DNA of 64,000 nucleotides. It comes from CAVVYJ01 sp963752495. Its GTDB lineage: Bacteria > Pseudomonadota > Gammaproteobacteria > Burkholderiales > Methylophilaceae. Every line of letters begins with the position of its first letter. Position 1 is the stretch's first letter. The position numbers and the translations under genes are program-made. The stretch covers positions 186,001-250,000 of the forward strand of contig CAVVYJ010000002.1 in NCBI GenBank assembly GCA_963752495.1, read 5' to 3'. This document shows positions 27,492 through 36,729 of this stretch, piece by piece. The notes beneath the pieces are model-generated. The model worked only from the letters and a program-made list of their open reading frames with translations, did not search any database and had not been told where the DNA came from.

Positions 27492-28760
27492 ATGGCATCT
27501 CGGCATATTTTAGTAGTAGATGATGAAATTGGCATTCGTGAACTATTAAGTGACATTCTGGAAGACGAAGGACACCGCATCACCCTTGCAGAAAACGCAC
27601 AAATCGCGAGAGAAATGCGCCTAGCACAGCGTCCGGATTTAGTGCTGCTGGATATCTGGATGCCTGATTGTGACGGCATCAGTTTGTTAAAAGAATGGGG
27701 TAATGCGGGTTTGTTGACGATGCCAGTGGTGATGATGTCTGGTCACGGCACGATTGATACGGCAGTAGAAGCAACTCGTATTGGTGCTTTTGATTTTCTA
27801 GAAAAACCAATAGCGCTGCAAAAACTACTTAAAACTGTTAATGCTGCGCTTAAGCATGCTGAAAATTTGCCTAAAACTGAGATGAATTTGGCAAGTTTTG
27901 GCAAAAGTTTAGTCATTAGCGAGCTAAAGCAAAGGTTGGAGCAAATTGCGCGAACTAAAAACCCATTACTTCTACTGGGTAAAAAGGGGGGTAGTGTGGA
28001 ATTGTGCGCACGCTTTCTTCACACTGTAGGTACACCTTGGGTAGGTTTAACCGAATATGAAAAGCTTGCCACTGCCCCGCTTGAGATTTTAGAGCAGGCG
28101 CGCGAGGGTGTTGTGTATATTGATGAAGTCACAGCCTTAAATAAGACCGAACAAAAAGGTTTGTTGTTATTGTTGATTAAGGCAGAAAAATACGATGTGC
28201 GAGTAGTATGTGCCTCAACACACAGCATGCCGCAACTTGCTGAGAATGCACAATTTGAACATCCCTTGTTGCAAGCCCTATCAACGACCACTTTAAAAGT
28301 ACCTGCGCTCAATGACCATCAGGAAGATATACCTGATCTGGCGATTTCTATGGCCACGCTTCTCACAGAAACTTCTGGTATCGGCTACAAGAGTTTTGAT
28401 ATTGCCGCGTTAAATGCACTTCGAAATGCCGAATGGCCAGGAGATTTGACACAATTAGAAGCAGTAGTTCAGAACTTGATGCTATCGAGTTTGGGTGAAA
28501 AAATCACCTTGGAAGATGTTACCCGCGTGTTGGAGCAATTTACTGATACATCTGAAAATCAAGCTTCAATGCAAGTGGCTTTGCCAATCGAGCTGGTGCA
28601 GCCATTACGAGAGGCCCGCGATGATTTTGAACGTTATTATTTTAAACATCACATGAAGCTGGTCAATAATAATATGAGTAAATTAGCAGAAATCTCTGGC
28701 CTAGAACGTACGCATTTGTATCGTAAACTTAAGCAGCTTGGAATTAATATCAAAGGCTAA
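27492..28760 (+). CDS. ntrX: NtrX-like response regulator with degenerate AAA+ domain
   Basis: A 422-residue regulator: a receiver domain with the phosphorylated Asp54 in LLDIWMPD, a remnant AAA+ domain, and a Fis-type helix-turn-helix (MSKLAEISGLERTHLYRKL). The AAA+ part is unusual. The Walker A position reads LLGKKGGSVE, not GxxGxGKE. Walker B survives as VVYIDEV. The segment where GAFTGA should lie is missing, since only about 50 residues separate Walker A from Walker B. It should therefore bind DNA but not open sigma-54 promoters. It is co-transcribed with the NtrY-like kinase. The gene name follows its neighbour and domain order. Confidence 0.88.
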   Translation: MASRHILVVDDEIGIRELLSDILEDEGHRITLAENAQIAREMRLAQRPDLVLLDIWMPDCDGISLLKEWGNAGLLTMPVVMMSGHGTIDTAVEATRIGAFDFLEKPIALQKLLKTVNAALKHAENLPKTEMNLASFGKSLVISELKQRLEQIARTKNPLLLLGKKGGSVELCARFLHTVGTPWVGLTEYEKLATAPLEILEQAREGVVYIDEVTALNKTEQKGLLLLLIKAEKYDVRVVCASTHSMPQLAENAQFEHPLLQALSTTTLKVPALNDHQEDIPDLAISMATLLTETSGIGYKSFDIAALNALRNAEWPGDLTQLEAVVQNLMLSSLGEKITLEDVTRVLEQFTDTSENQASMQVALPIELVQPLREARDDFERYYFKHHMKLVNNNMSKLAEISGLERTHLYRKLKQLGINIKG

Positions 28761-28768
28761 TCGGTTTT

Positions 28769-29536
28769 TTAATTGCCTAGCGTCAGTACCACTGGGGTGT
28801 GGTCAGATGGCCGCTCTAGCTTGCGAGGTGTCTTGTCAATCACACAGGCTTTGCAGGCATTCTTAAGTGTATCGCTCACTAAAATATGGTCAATGCGCAT
28901 GCCAAGATTACGCCTAAAACCAGCCATGCGGTAATCCCACCAACTAAAATGGCCCGCTTCTTTCTCAAATAGCCTAAAGCTATCATGCAAACCTAAATTT
29001 TCAAGTTTTTGGAATGCCGCACGTTCTTTATCTGAAACCAGTACTTGTCCAATCCAAGCTACAGGGTCGTGGCAATCGCGGTCGTCTGGTGCAATATTGT
29101 AATCACCCAAAAGTGCCAAATTTGGATATTTTTCTAACTGGCCTGCAAGCCAATACTGGAGCGCCTCTAGCCAGCGTAGCTTATATTGGTATTTTTCAGA
29201 ATCTACCGCTTGCCCATTGGGAATGTACACACAAACCACACGCACACCATTTACCGTGGCACTGATTACACGTTTCTGCTCGTCTTCGAAATCGGCTATG
29301 CCTATGCTGACATCTTCTAGCGAATGTTTGCTTAATATCGCCACACCATTGTAGGTTTTTTGCCCGCTGTGAATTGCTTTGTAGCCTGCTGCCTCAATTT
29401 CGGCAAAGGGGAATTTATGGTCTTCCTGCTTGGTTTCTTGCAAACACAATACATCAACTGGGTTGTCGTGTAGCCAGTCCAGTACATGCGGCAGGCGCAC
29501 ATTAAGCGAGTTAACGTTCCAAGTAGCAAGCTGCAT
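28769..29536 (-). CDS. xth: Exodeoxyribonuclease III
   Basis: A 255-residue exonuclease III/AP endonuclease for base excision repair. Catalytic motifs of the EEP family are all visible: LATWNVNSLNVRL (Asn), CLQETKQED (metal Glu), LGDYNIAPDDRDCHDP (Asp-Asn pair), GMRIDHILVS and PSDHTPVV (catalytic Asp-His). Its start ATG overlaps the stop of the upstream oligopeptidase A gene by one base, so the two are likely co-transcribed. It is convergent with ntrX, with only 8 bases between. Confidence 0.95.
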   Translation of the reverse strand: MQLATWNVNSLNVRLPHVLDWLHDNPVDVLCLQETKQEDHKFPFAEIEAAGYKAIHSGQKTYNGVAILSKHSLEDVSIGIADFEDEQKRVISATVNGVRVVCVYIPNGQAVDSEKYQYKLRWLEALQYWLAGQLEKYPNLALLGDYNIAPDDRDCHDPVAWIGQVLVSDKERAAFQKLENLGLHDSFRLFEKEAGHFSWWDYRMAGFRRNLGMRIDHILVSDTLKNACKACVIDKTPRKLERPSDHTPVVLTLGN

Positions 29537-31560
29537 TAGTTCATGCCATTGTGACGGAGAAGCGCGTCAATGCTTGGCTCTCTGCCACGGAAAGCTACGA
29601 AAGACTCCATAGCAGTGCGCGAGCCGCCTTTAGCTAAAATCTCTTGCCAGAACTTTTGCCCAGTGACTTCCGACAATACGCCACTTTCTTCAAATAGACT
29701 GTAAGCATCTGCACTTAGAACCTCTGCCCATTTATAACTGTAATAGCCCGCAGCATAACCACCTGCAAAAATATGTGAGAAGTTATTGGGGAAACGGTTC
29801 CACTTTGGCGGGCGCACCACGGCAACTTGGTCGCGCACGGCTTCAATTAAATCCAGTGGGGTTTTAGTGCCATTCGGGTCAAACTCACTATGCAGTTTGA
29901 TGTCGAAAAGCGAGAATTCGATTTGACGTACGGTTTGCATTCCAGCTTGAAAGTTTTTTGCAGCAACCATTTTGTCGAACAATGCGCGCGGTAACTGTTC
30001 ACCCGTATCGACGTGTTGCGTCATGTGACGCACAACATCCCATTCCCAGCAGAAGTTTTCCATAAACTGGCTGGGTAACTCTACCGCATCCCATTCCACG
30101 CCCTTAATACCAGAGACACTGTAATCATCTACTTGAGTTAGCATGTGATGCAGGCCGTGCCCAAACTCATGGAACATGGTAATCACTTCATCGTGAGTAA
30201 ATAGGGCAGGCTTGTCACCGACAGGCGCAGAGAAATTGCAGGTTAAATAGGCGACAGGAGTGGTTAGATTGCCATTCACAAGTCGGCGGGTAATAGCTTC
30301 ATCCATCCAAGCGCCACCACGCTTGTTGTTGCGGGCATAAAGGTCTAAATAAAACTGACCGACAAGCGTTCCGTTCTGGCGTGTGATTTCATAAAAATTT
30401 GCATCTTTGTGCCAAGTGGGGGCGTTGGTTTTTTTAACAAACACGCCAAAAATAGTTTCGACCACTTTAAATAGACCCCCTAACACTTTAGCTTCGGGGA
30501 AGTATTGCTTCACCTCTTGGTCAGAAAACGCGTATTTATCTTCACGTAATTTCTCGCTCACATAGCTTACATCCCAAGCCTGCATATCGGTAATACCGAG
30601 TTTTTTTGCATAACTCACCAGCTCTGCCATATCTTGTTCGGCATATGGTTTGGCACGCTTCGCCAAGGTTTCTAAAAACTCAATGACTTGTTTTGGCGTA
30701 TCTGCCATTTTGGTGGCGAGGGAGAGCTCAGAAAAATTGTTAAAATCTAGTAAGTTTGCTTCTTCCTGACGTAACTTGAGCAATTGCGTAATGATTGGGG
30801 TGTTATCGAATTCTTTTTTACCAAACTCGCTGGCACGCGTCGCGTAGGCGCGGTAGAGGGTTTCGCGCAATTGACGGTTATCCGCATATTGCAGCACGGG
30901 TAAATAGCTGGGAAAGTGCAGCGTAAATTTATAACCTGATTTTTTGTCTTCCTCGGCGGCTTTTTTGGCAACCTGCAATACATCATCTGGAACACCAGCC
31001 AATTCCGCAATGCTTTCAACGTAGTGTGCATACTCGTTGGTGGTGTCTAGTACGTTTTCTTCGAACTTGGCTGCAAGTTTCGAAAGTTCCTCGCTAATCG
31101 CTTTAAAACGTGTTTTCTTATCTTTCGGCAACTCTGCACCACCAAGTTTAAAGTCCCGCACTTCGTTATTGATGATTTTCTGTTGTGCTACACCTAGTTT
31201 GCCAAAATCTTTGCTTGTTTGTATTGTTTTATATTTAGCATAAAGGCGCTCATCCTGCGCTAAGTCACTATAAAAATCTGTTAGTTTAGCGAGATTGTCG
31301 TTATAAGCTTGGCGCAATTCCGGGCTATTCACCACGGCATTCATATGACCGACTTGTGACCACGCACGCGAGATTTTTTCGTCCAAGTCTTCTAATTTGA
31401 GCGCAAAATTTTGCCATGTAGGTGCTTCGTTGCTTGTTGCTAGACTTTCTACTAGCGACCTGCCTTCAGTTAACAAGTCATCCATTGCGGGGCTGACGTG
31501 CTCTGGTTTTATCTCATTAAACTTAGGTAGTCCGGCAAAATGTAGCAATGGATTTGACAC
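29536..31560 (-). CDS. prlC: Oligopeptidase A, M3 family
   Basis: A 674-residue cytoplasmic zinc oligopeptidase that degrades signal peptides and other short peptides. The zinc motif HEFGHGLHHML lies near residue 463, followed by the third ligand region GVEWDAVELPSQFMENFCWE. The long helical N-terminal part is typical of thimet-type enzymes, and the C-terminus FAGGYAAGYYSYKWAEVLSADAY matches the family. The length is normal. It sits between a DUF4870 gene and xth on the same strand. No odd features. Confidence 0.95.
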   Translation of the reverse strand: MSNPLLHFAGLPKFNEIKPEHVSPAMDDLLTEGRSLVESLATSNEAPTWQNFALKLEDLDEKISRAWSQVGHMNAVVNSPELRQAYNDNLAKLTDFYSDLAQDERLYAKYKTIQTSKDFGKLGVAQQKIINNEVRDFKLGGAELPKDKKTRFKAISEELSKLAAKFEENVLDTTNEYAHYVESIAELAGVPDDVLQVAKKAAEEDKKSGYKFTLHFPSYLPVLQYADNRQLRETLYRAYATRASEFGKKEFDNTPIITQLLKLRQEEANLLDFNNFSELSLATKMADTPKQVIEFLETLAKRAKPYAEQDMAELVSYAKKLGITDMQAWDVSYVSEKLREDKYAFSDQEVKQYFPEAKVLGGLFKVVETIFGVFVKKTNAPTWHKDANFYEITRQNGTLVGQFYLDLYARNNKRGGAWMDEAITRRLVNGNLTTPVAYLTCNFSAPVGDKPALFTHDEVITMFHEFGHGLHHMLTQVDDYSVSGIKGVEWDAVELPSQFMENFCWEWDVVRHMTQHVDTGEQLPRALFDKMVAAKNFQAGMQTVRQIEFSLFDIKLHSEFDPNGTKTPLDLIEAVRDQVAVVRPPKWNRFPNNFSHIFAGGYAAGYYSYKWAEVLSADAYSLFEESGVLSEVTGQKFWQEILAKGGSRTAMESFVAFRGREPSIDALLRHNGMN

Positions 31561-31569
31561 AAAACTTCC

Positions 31570-31926
31570 TTAATTTATTAGTCGTAAACAAAAGGGGTAG
31601 CGATAAGCTTCGCCCTTGCTTGTAGAGATGGCGGCAATAATGCAAAAAACAATATTTATCAGCCAAACAATTCCAACAAATAAGAAGCCGATTAACACAA
31701 TAGCCAGCATCCATGAAATGAAATAAGCCAGTAATATGGTAATTTGAAAATTAAGTGCCTCTTTGGCTTGGTTACTCACATAAACACTATCGTCTTTCTT
31801 CAGCACCCATACTATCAAAGAAGGGATGAATGAAAACACTGTACCACCCAAATGAGTGATGGTTGCAATGTTTTTATCGTCGTTGCTAGGTGCGTTGACG
31901 CTAGACGTTGTAATTTCTTCTGCCAT
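31570..31926 (-). CDS. DUF4870 domain-containing membrane protein
   Basis: A 118-residue membrane protein with the DUF4870 (Tic20-like) arrangement. A short polar N-terminus is followed by a helix in THLGGTVFSFIPSLIVWVLK, the conserved VSNQAKEALNFQITILLAYF, then a long hydrophobic segment (MLAIVLIGFLFVGIVWLINIVFCI), ending GEAYRYPFCLRLIN. The function is unknown. It is 9 bases upstream of prlC on the same strand and 14 bases downstream of ptsI, so it may be the tail of the pts transcript. Confidence 0.9.
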   Translation of the reverse strand: MAEEITTSSVNAPSNDDKNIATITHLGGTVFSFIPSLIVWVLKKDDSVYVSNQAKEALNFQITILLAYFISWMLAIVLIGFLFVGIVWLINIVFCIIAAISTSKGEAYRYPFCLRLIN

Positions 31927-31940
31927 TTTGATCTCCTGAG

Positions 31941-33680
31941 TTAATGATTGATTTTACTGACGAGTAGTTCAATTTTTTCAATATCATCATTTTTAAGCAC
32001 TTTGCGCGCCGCAATGCCAAGCTTGTTAGCGTTACTTTGTAGCACCTGCTGCTTCACACTGAGTACATTGCTTGGATGCATTGAAAATTGCCGCAAACCC
32101 ATGCCTAGCAGCAATTTTGTAAGTTTCGCATCACCCGCAACTTCACCACAAATGGAGACTGGTTTTTTGTGCTTTGCACCTGCTTCCAAGGTAATTGCAA
32201 TCAGACGCAAAACCGATGGGTGCAGTGGATTGTATAAGTGTGCAACTGCGTCATCGGTGCGGTCAATAGCAAGTGTATATTGAATGAGATCGTTTGTACC
32301 GATGGATAAAAAATCCAGCTCGCGCGCAAATGCGTTTGCATTAATTGCTGCCGCAGGAACCTCTATCATGCCACCTAATTCAATTTTCTCATTAAAAGGC
32401 ATGTTTTCTTTACGTAGCGATAGCTTTGCACGTTCAAGTAACAATTTGGTTTGGCGAAGCTCAGCAAGCGTAGAAAGCATGGGCACTAAGATTTTGATGT
32501 TGCCATAGTGCGAGGCGCGCAATAAAGCGCGCATTTGTGTATGAAAAATTTGTGGTTCAGCTAGACAAAGGCGTACGGCACGCAAGCCCAGTGCGGGATT
32601 TGCACACTCGCTCGCAACCTCTGGGTTCATTTGCTTATCGGCACCCAAATCCAGCGTACGAATAATGACAGGCAAGCTAGGCATGGCTTCAGCAACTTGT
32701 TTGTAGGCTAAAAATTGCTCTTCTTCGTCAGGCATTTCGTGGCGATTCATGAATAGAAATTCGGTTCGATATAAGCCGATTCCTGTGGCACTGGAAGTTT
32801 TAACTGCTGTCACATCCTCAGGTACTTCAATATTAGCGAACAGTTCAATGGCCATGCCGTCCATAGTGACTGATTTGGTAGTTTTGATGCGCTTGAGTTT
32901 TTGTTGTTCTAGTTGCCACTGGTTCTGGCGTAATTCGTATTCAGCCAAAATCTCTTTGCTAGGGTTTACAATGACAACGCCTTGCCCGCCATCTACGATA
33001 ATCCATTCACCATCATCAATTAAATCGCGCGCACGCTGCAATGCGACAATGGAAGGGATATTGAGGCTCCGTGCCAATATAGCGGTGTGCGAAGTCACGC
33101 CGCCAACATCAGTAATAAATGCAGCATACTGATGTTGCTTGAACTGAATGGCATCGGCAGGCGAAATGTCATGCGCAACTAAAATTGTCGCGCTCTCTTG
33201 CCTTTTGCTATTGGATTGATTGGGCGCTTGGCTAGGATGGCCGAGCAGCACCTTGATTACACGCTCTACGACCTGAATGACATCATGCTTACGCTCTCTC
33301 AAGTATTCGTCTGGTATGGCGTCAAATTGCTCGACAATATCATCCATCTGCTGTTTGATTGCCCACTCTGCGTTGCAATGCTCGCTGCGGATGAGTTCTT
33401 GTGGCGCTTCAGAAAGCGACTTATCCGCTAGCATCACCAGGTGCGTATTTATAAATGAGGCGAGTTCTGCAGGCGAGTTTTTAGGTAATTGATTGCGAAT
33501 TTTTTCTAAATCATGTTTGACTGTATCAACCGCATCGCTAAAGCGTTTAATCTCACTTTCAATCAAGTCTTTTGGCAGTTGATAATGTACGACCTCCAGC
33601 AAAGCATTAGAGACCAAATGTGCCTTGCCAATCGCAATACCACTTGATACGCCAACGCCATGGATGCTAAAGCTGGACAC
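31941..33680 (-). CDS. ptsI: PTS enzyme I (PEP-protein phosphotransferase)
   Basis: Takes phosphate from phosphoenolpyruvate and passes it to HPr. It has 579 residues. The phosphorylated His is in GGVTSHTAILARSLNIPSIV (about residue 195), and the PEP-binding part has GIGLYRTEFLFMNR, LGLRAVRLCL, and the closing FSIGTNDLIQYTLAIDRTD and PVSICGEVAGD. It directly follows ptsH (stop of one and start of the next adjoin). No sugar-specific EIIB/C component is nearby, so the chain is probably regulatory rather than for sugar import. Confidence 0.95.
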   Translation of the reverse strand: MSSFSIHGVGVSSGIAIGKAHLVSNALLEVVHYQLPKDLIESEIKRFSDAVDTVKHDLEKIRNQLPKNSPAELASFINTHLVMLADKSLSEAPQELIRSEHCNAEWAIKQQMDDIVEQFDAIPDEYLRERKHDVIQVVERVIKVLLGHPSQAPNQSNSKRQESATILVAHDISPADAIQFKQHQYAAFITDVGGVTSHTAILARSLNIPSIVALQRARDLIDDGEWIIVDGGQGVVIVNPSKEILAEYELRQNQWQLEQQKLKRIKTTKSVTMDGMAIELFANIEVPEDVTAVKTSSATGIGLYRTEFLFMNRHEMPDEEEQFLAYKQVAEAMPSLPVIIRTLDLGADKQMNPEVASECANPALGLRAVRLCLAEPQIFHTQMRALLRASHYGNIKILVPMLSTLAELRQTKLLLERAKLSLRKENMPFNEKIELGGMIEVPAAAINANAFARELDFLSIGTNDLIQYTLAIDRTDDAVAHLYNPLHPSVLRLIAITLEAGAKHKKPVSICGEVAGDAKLTKLLLGMGLRQFSMHPSNVLSVKQQVLQSNANKLGIAARKVLKNDDIEKIELLVSKINH

Positions 33681-33950
33681 TTACTCACCCTCACCAAAAT
33701 AATCATTGATGAGCATCTTTAAAGCATCAATCGCTTCACGCTCATCTGCGCCTTCAGCTTCAAGTTCAACGATTGAACCTTTGGAAGCTGCCAGCATCAT
33801 AACGCCCATGATGCTTTTAGCATTCACGCGGCGACCATTGCGCGATATCCAGATATCACTCGCAAATTGACTGGCTGTTTGGGTGAATTTGGTAGATGCG
33901 CGCGCGTGCAGTCCAAGGATGTTGATGATCTCAATGTCTTCTTTTATCAT
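33681..33950 (-). CDS. ptsH: Phosphocarrier protein HPr
   Basis: An 89-residue HPr. His15 in LGLHARAS is the site phosphorylated by enzyme I. Ser46 in NAKSIMGVMMLAASKG is the site for the HprK kinase, and HprK is encoded nearby (35299-36249), so both controls are possible. It lies between the EIIA gene and ptsI on the same strand. No defects. Confidence 0.96.
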   Translation of the reverse strand: MIKEDIEIINILGLHARASTKFTQTASQFASDIWISRNGRRVNAKSIMGVMMLAASKGSIVELEAEGADEREAIDALKMLINDYFGEGE

Positions 33951-34000
33951 TTTATGTAATTTCTAATTGTTATTTTGGTTGTTTAATTGGCTGGTTTTCT

Positions 34001-34420
34001 CTAATTTGCTTTAGTATCGTGATGCTCGCAGCCCACTTTAGTAAAGTGCACGACACCGTCGCGACCACCACTAATGGCTTTTTCAAGACATTTTTTAACT
34101 GAACTTTCCCGGTAGTTTAGAACACGAACCAGCATGGGTAAATTAACGCCCGCTACACCTTCAACAGAGCCGGGATTTAACAATTTCAATACCATATTAC
34201 AAGGCGTTGCCCCATACATATCGGATAATACGAGCACGCCTTGTCCGCTATCGAGCTCTTTTACTAGTTGTTGTGCTGTCGGCAATAAGTCGGACGGGTC
34301 ATCGTTGGTGCCAACGGCAAGATGTTGTAATTGCGGCGGTTTTTTGCCCAAAACATGGCTGACGCAGCTGATAAGGCTTTCGCCCAATCCGCCATGCGCG
34401 ATAATTAAAATACCAATCAT
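34001..34420 (-). CDS. PTS EIIA component, mannose family
   Basis: A 139-residue EIIA-Man-type domain protein. His9 in IAHGGLGESL is the phospho-acceptor, and SDMYGATPCNM and GVNLPMLVRVLNYR are conserved. Family-4 EIIA proteins without EIIB/C partners are common in betaproteobacteria, where the pathway is thought to sense carbon or energy state. It sits between rapZ and ptsH. In many relatives ptsN (EIIA-Ntr) stands between hpf and hprK; that gene is absent in this window, so this is the only EIIA seen here. Confidence 0.92.
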   Translation of the reverse strand: MIGILIIAHGGLGESLISCVSHVLGKKPPQLQHLAVGTNDDPSDLLPTAQQLVKELDSGQGVLVLSDMYGATPCNMVLKLLNPGSVEGVAGVNLPMLVRVLNYRESSVKKCLEKAISGGRDGVVHFTKVGCEHHDTKAN

Positions 34421-34459
34421 GCTAATCTTTCTTTAAAGTTAAACTTTTAAAACAATGCA

Positions 34460-35296
34460 TTAATTGAGCTCACGGTGACGAATGATCACTTTTTGTTGTT
34501 GATTTTTAAAGTACTTGCTTAATTGCTCGACAAAATAAACTGATCGATGCTGCCCGCCAGTGCAACCGATTGCAACTGTCAGGTAGCTGCGGTTATCCTG
34601 ATCGAAATCAGGCAGCCATTTATCAATATAATGCTGGATGTCGGCGAGCATTTCAATGGCAGCCGGTGTGTTTTCCAAAAATGTGATTACTGCTTGATCT
34701 TTTCCTGTAAGCGGTTTTAATGCAGGGTCGTAATGCGGGTTGGGTAGACTACGCACGTCGAATACGAAGTCTGCATCCAGCGGAATCCCATTTTTGAATC
34801 CAAAAGAGGTAAATAAAAGCACTAGCCCATTATTGGGTTGAGAGATGATTTCCCGGATGTAATTGCGTAGCGCGTTTGCACTCAAGTTGCTGGTGTCTAT
34901 GCGATGACCAAGTTCAGCCAAGCCAGTTAAAAGCTCACGTTCATGCGCAATACTTTCTGCCAGCGTAGTATCGTCATTGCTCAAAGGGTGTTTTCGGCGT
35001 GTTTCACTAAATCGCTTTACTAAGGTTTCGATATTAGATTCTAAAAACAAAACGTTCACGTTGTTACCGCTAGCTTTTAGATGCTCAATAGCGCTTGGCA
35101 GGGCTTCCAGTGCCGCACTACGGCTATCGATACTAATCGCCACTTTAGTCTGATGGCTCGCTTCAAGGTGATGAGAAATTTGTGGCAAAAGGGTGGCGGG
35201 CAAATTGTCGATGCAATAAAAACCGCTGTCTTCCAGCGCGCGCAACGCAATACTTTTGCCTGATCCTGATAATCCTGTCACGATAAAAAGTTGCAT
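34460..35296 (-). CDS. rapZ: RNase adapter / nucleotide-binding protein RapZ
   Basis: A 278-residue RapZ (YvcJ family). The P-loop VTGLSGSGKS is at residues about 6-15. The family signature GCTGGQHRSVYFVEQLSKYF is near the C-terminus, with SFGFKNGIPLDADFVFDVR in the middle. In enterobacteria it guides RNase E to the small RNA GlmZ and so controls glucosamine-6-phosphate synthase. In this group its target is unproven. It lies 2 bases after hprK, keeping the conserved hprK-rapZ order. Confidence 0.95.
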   Translation of the reverse strand: MQLFIVTGLSGSGKSIALRALEDSGFYCIDNLPATLLPQISHHLEASHQTKVAISIDSRSAALEALPSAIEHLKASGNNVNVLFLESNIETLVKRFSETRRKHPLSNDDTTLAESIAHERELLTGLAELGHRIDTSNLSANALRNYIREIISQPNNGLVLLFTSFGFKNGIPLDADFVFDVRSLPNPHYDPALKPLTGKDQAVITFLENTPAAIEMLADIQHYIDKWLPDFDQDNRSYLTVAIGCTGGQHRSVYFVEQLSKYFKNQQQKVIIRHRELN

Positions 35297-35298
35297 TG

Positions 35299-36249
35299 TT
35301 ATAGCTTCTTACTTTCTTTCAGCATGAGTTGTTTTTGCCGTTTTGCAAGTTGCTGCGTTGCGTTGATGCCACGCATCAACAGAATATGATTACGTACTGC
35401 AACCTCAACCAGTACTGCTATATTACGGCCTGCAGCGATGGGAATCATTACTTTGGCTATGTTTACGTCCAGCACACGTTCATGTTGTATTTTAACATTC
35501 AGTCGGTCAAGCTCCAGTGGAGATTGCGTGTCTGCTAACTCCAGCTGAATAATCAAATCGAGCGGTTTTGTTGGCTTTACCGAGTTATCACCAAAAAGCG
35601 CGCGTATATTCAAAATACCTAAACCACGTACTTCTAGAAAGTCTTGCAGTAGCTCGGGGCAGCGCCCTTCTAATCGCTCAGGCGAGATGCGATAAAAATC
35701 GACAATATCATCTGCAACTAAGCGATGGCCGCGTGAAATCAGCTCCAGCGCTAATTCACTTTTACCAATGGCTGGGCTGCCCTTAATCAGTACACCAAAG
35801 CCCTGTACCTCAATAAACACGCCATGCATGCTGGTTGATTCCGCAATTGCCTGTTTTAGGTAGTGGCTCAGCAAATCCATTAATTGAGGGCTTTGCATGG
35901 TTGATGTGAATAACGGCGTGTTGTGGGAGTTTGCTGCGCTAATGAGTTCTTTCGGTGGTTTTTCTCCGTTAGCCACCACTACAGCAGCTAAGTCGGTCGA
36001 AAATAGATTGCCAATGGCTTGTTGCATGGCGATGATGCTTAAAGAGCGTAAATAATCCATCTCTGCGCAGCCAAGTACTTGCACTCGATTTGGGTGTACA
36101 AAGTTTAAATGGCCAATTAGCGCCAGTGAAGGCTTGGTGACATTTTCAGAATTGAGAAGGTTTTTGCCGCCATCAAGCCCAGCAATCCAGTTGAGTTTGA
36201 GCTTGAGGCGGGTTTGTTTATAGAGATCGGCTACGTTGATTTGAGCCAT
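35299..36249 (-). CDS. hprK: HPr kinase/phosphorylase
   Basis: A 316-residue HprK that phosphorylates HPr on Ser46 and reverses it with phosphate. The Walker A site is IKGSPAIGKSELALELI, and the family signature is LEVRGLGILNIRALFG. The N-terminal domain (about 1-130) has the expected VQVLGCAEMDYL. It is separated by only 9 bases from hpf upstream, so there is no room for ptsN. Its substrate HPr with Ser46 intact is encoded 1.3 kb downstream in the same run. Confidence 0.95.
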   Translation of the reverse strand: MAQINVADLYKQTRLKLKLNWIAGLDGGKNLLNSENVTKPSLALIGHLNFVHPNRVQVLGCAEMDYLRSLSIIAMQQAIGNLFSTDLAAVVVANGEKPPKELISAANSHNTPLFTSTMQSPQLMDLLSHYLKQAIAESTSMHGVFIEVQGFGVLIKGSPAIGKSELALELISRGHRLVADDIVDFYRISPERLEGRCPELLQDFLEVRGLGILNIRALFGDNSVKPTKPLDLIIQLELADTQSPLELDRLNVKIQHERVLDVNIAKVMIPIAAGRNIAVLVEVAVRNHILLMRGINATQQLAKRQKQLMLKESKKL

Positions 36250-36258
36250 AATTAAAGT

Positions 36259-36585
36259 TTAGTTAATAGTTTGGTGCTTAATGCCACCTTCAGTTTTATG
36301 ATGATTTCCGTGAATTTCTTTGTGCTTAAGCACCTGACGGTTTAGCTTGTCCGTCAGCATATCAATTGCACTATACATATTTTCATCTGAGCACTCGGCA
36401 TGCAGATCGCTGCCTGGCACATGGAGCGTGGCCTCAACCTTTTGGGCGAGTTTTTCTACACGCATGGTCACTTTCACATCAATCACATGATCAAAATGAT
36501 TGCTGATTCTTGTTAATTTGTTTTGTACGTAATCACGTAATGCGGGTGTAATTTCTAAGTGATGTCCAGTTAATTGTAAATTCAT
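36259..36585 (-). CDS. hpf: Ribosome hibernation promoting factor
   Basis: A 108-residue HPF (short form, RaiA-like): MNLQLTGHHLEITPALRDYVQNKLTRI, VTMRVEKLAQKVEATLHVPGSDLHAECSDENMYSAIDMLTDKLNRQV. It binds the 30S subunit in stationary phase and promotes inactive ribosome dimers. It is directly downstream of rpoN with a 144-base gap that may carry an extra promoter, and a good ribosome-binding site (AAGGAG) precedes the ATG. Confidence 0.95.
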   Translation of the reverse strand: MNLQLTGHHLEITPALRDYVQNKLTRISNHFDHVIDVKVTMRVEKLAQKVEATLHVPGSDLHAECSDENMYSAIDMLTDKLNRQVLKHKEIHGNHHKTEGGIKHQTIN

Positions 36586-36729
36586 AACTTACTCCTTATT
36601 GAGATTGTCCTTTAAATTTTTCTTAATTTAAAAGTCGTTAAGTAAAAAACTAAAGAACAGTTTGAGTGTACTCTTTTGAAAAAAGCGTGCAAGTGGCCCA
36701 AACGGATAGCACTTAATATTCTAATTATT

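Noticed and set aside
36660..36720. A TGGGCCACTTGCACGC-like element upstream of hpf as a sigma-54 promoter
   Set aside because: GG and GC are only 9 bases apart instead of about 12, so it does not fit the -24/-12 spacing.
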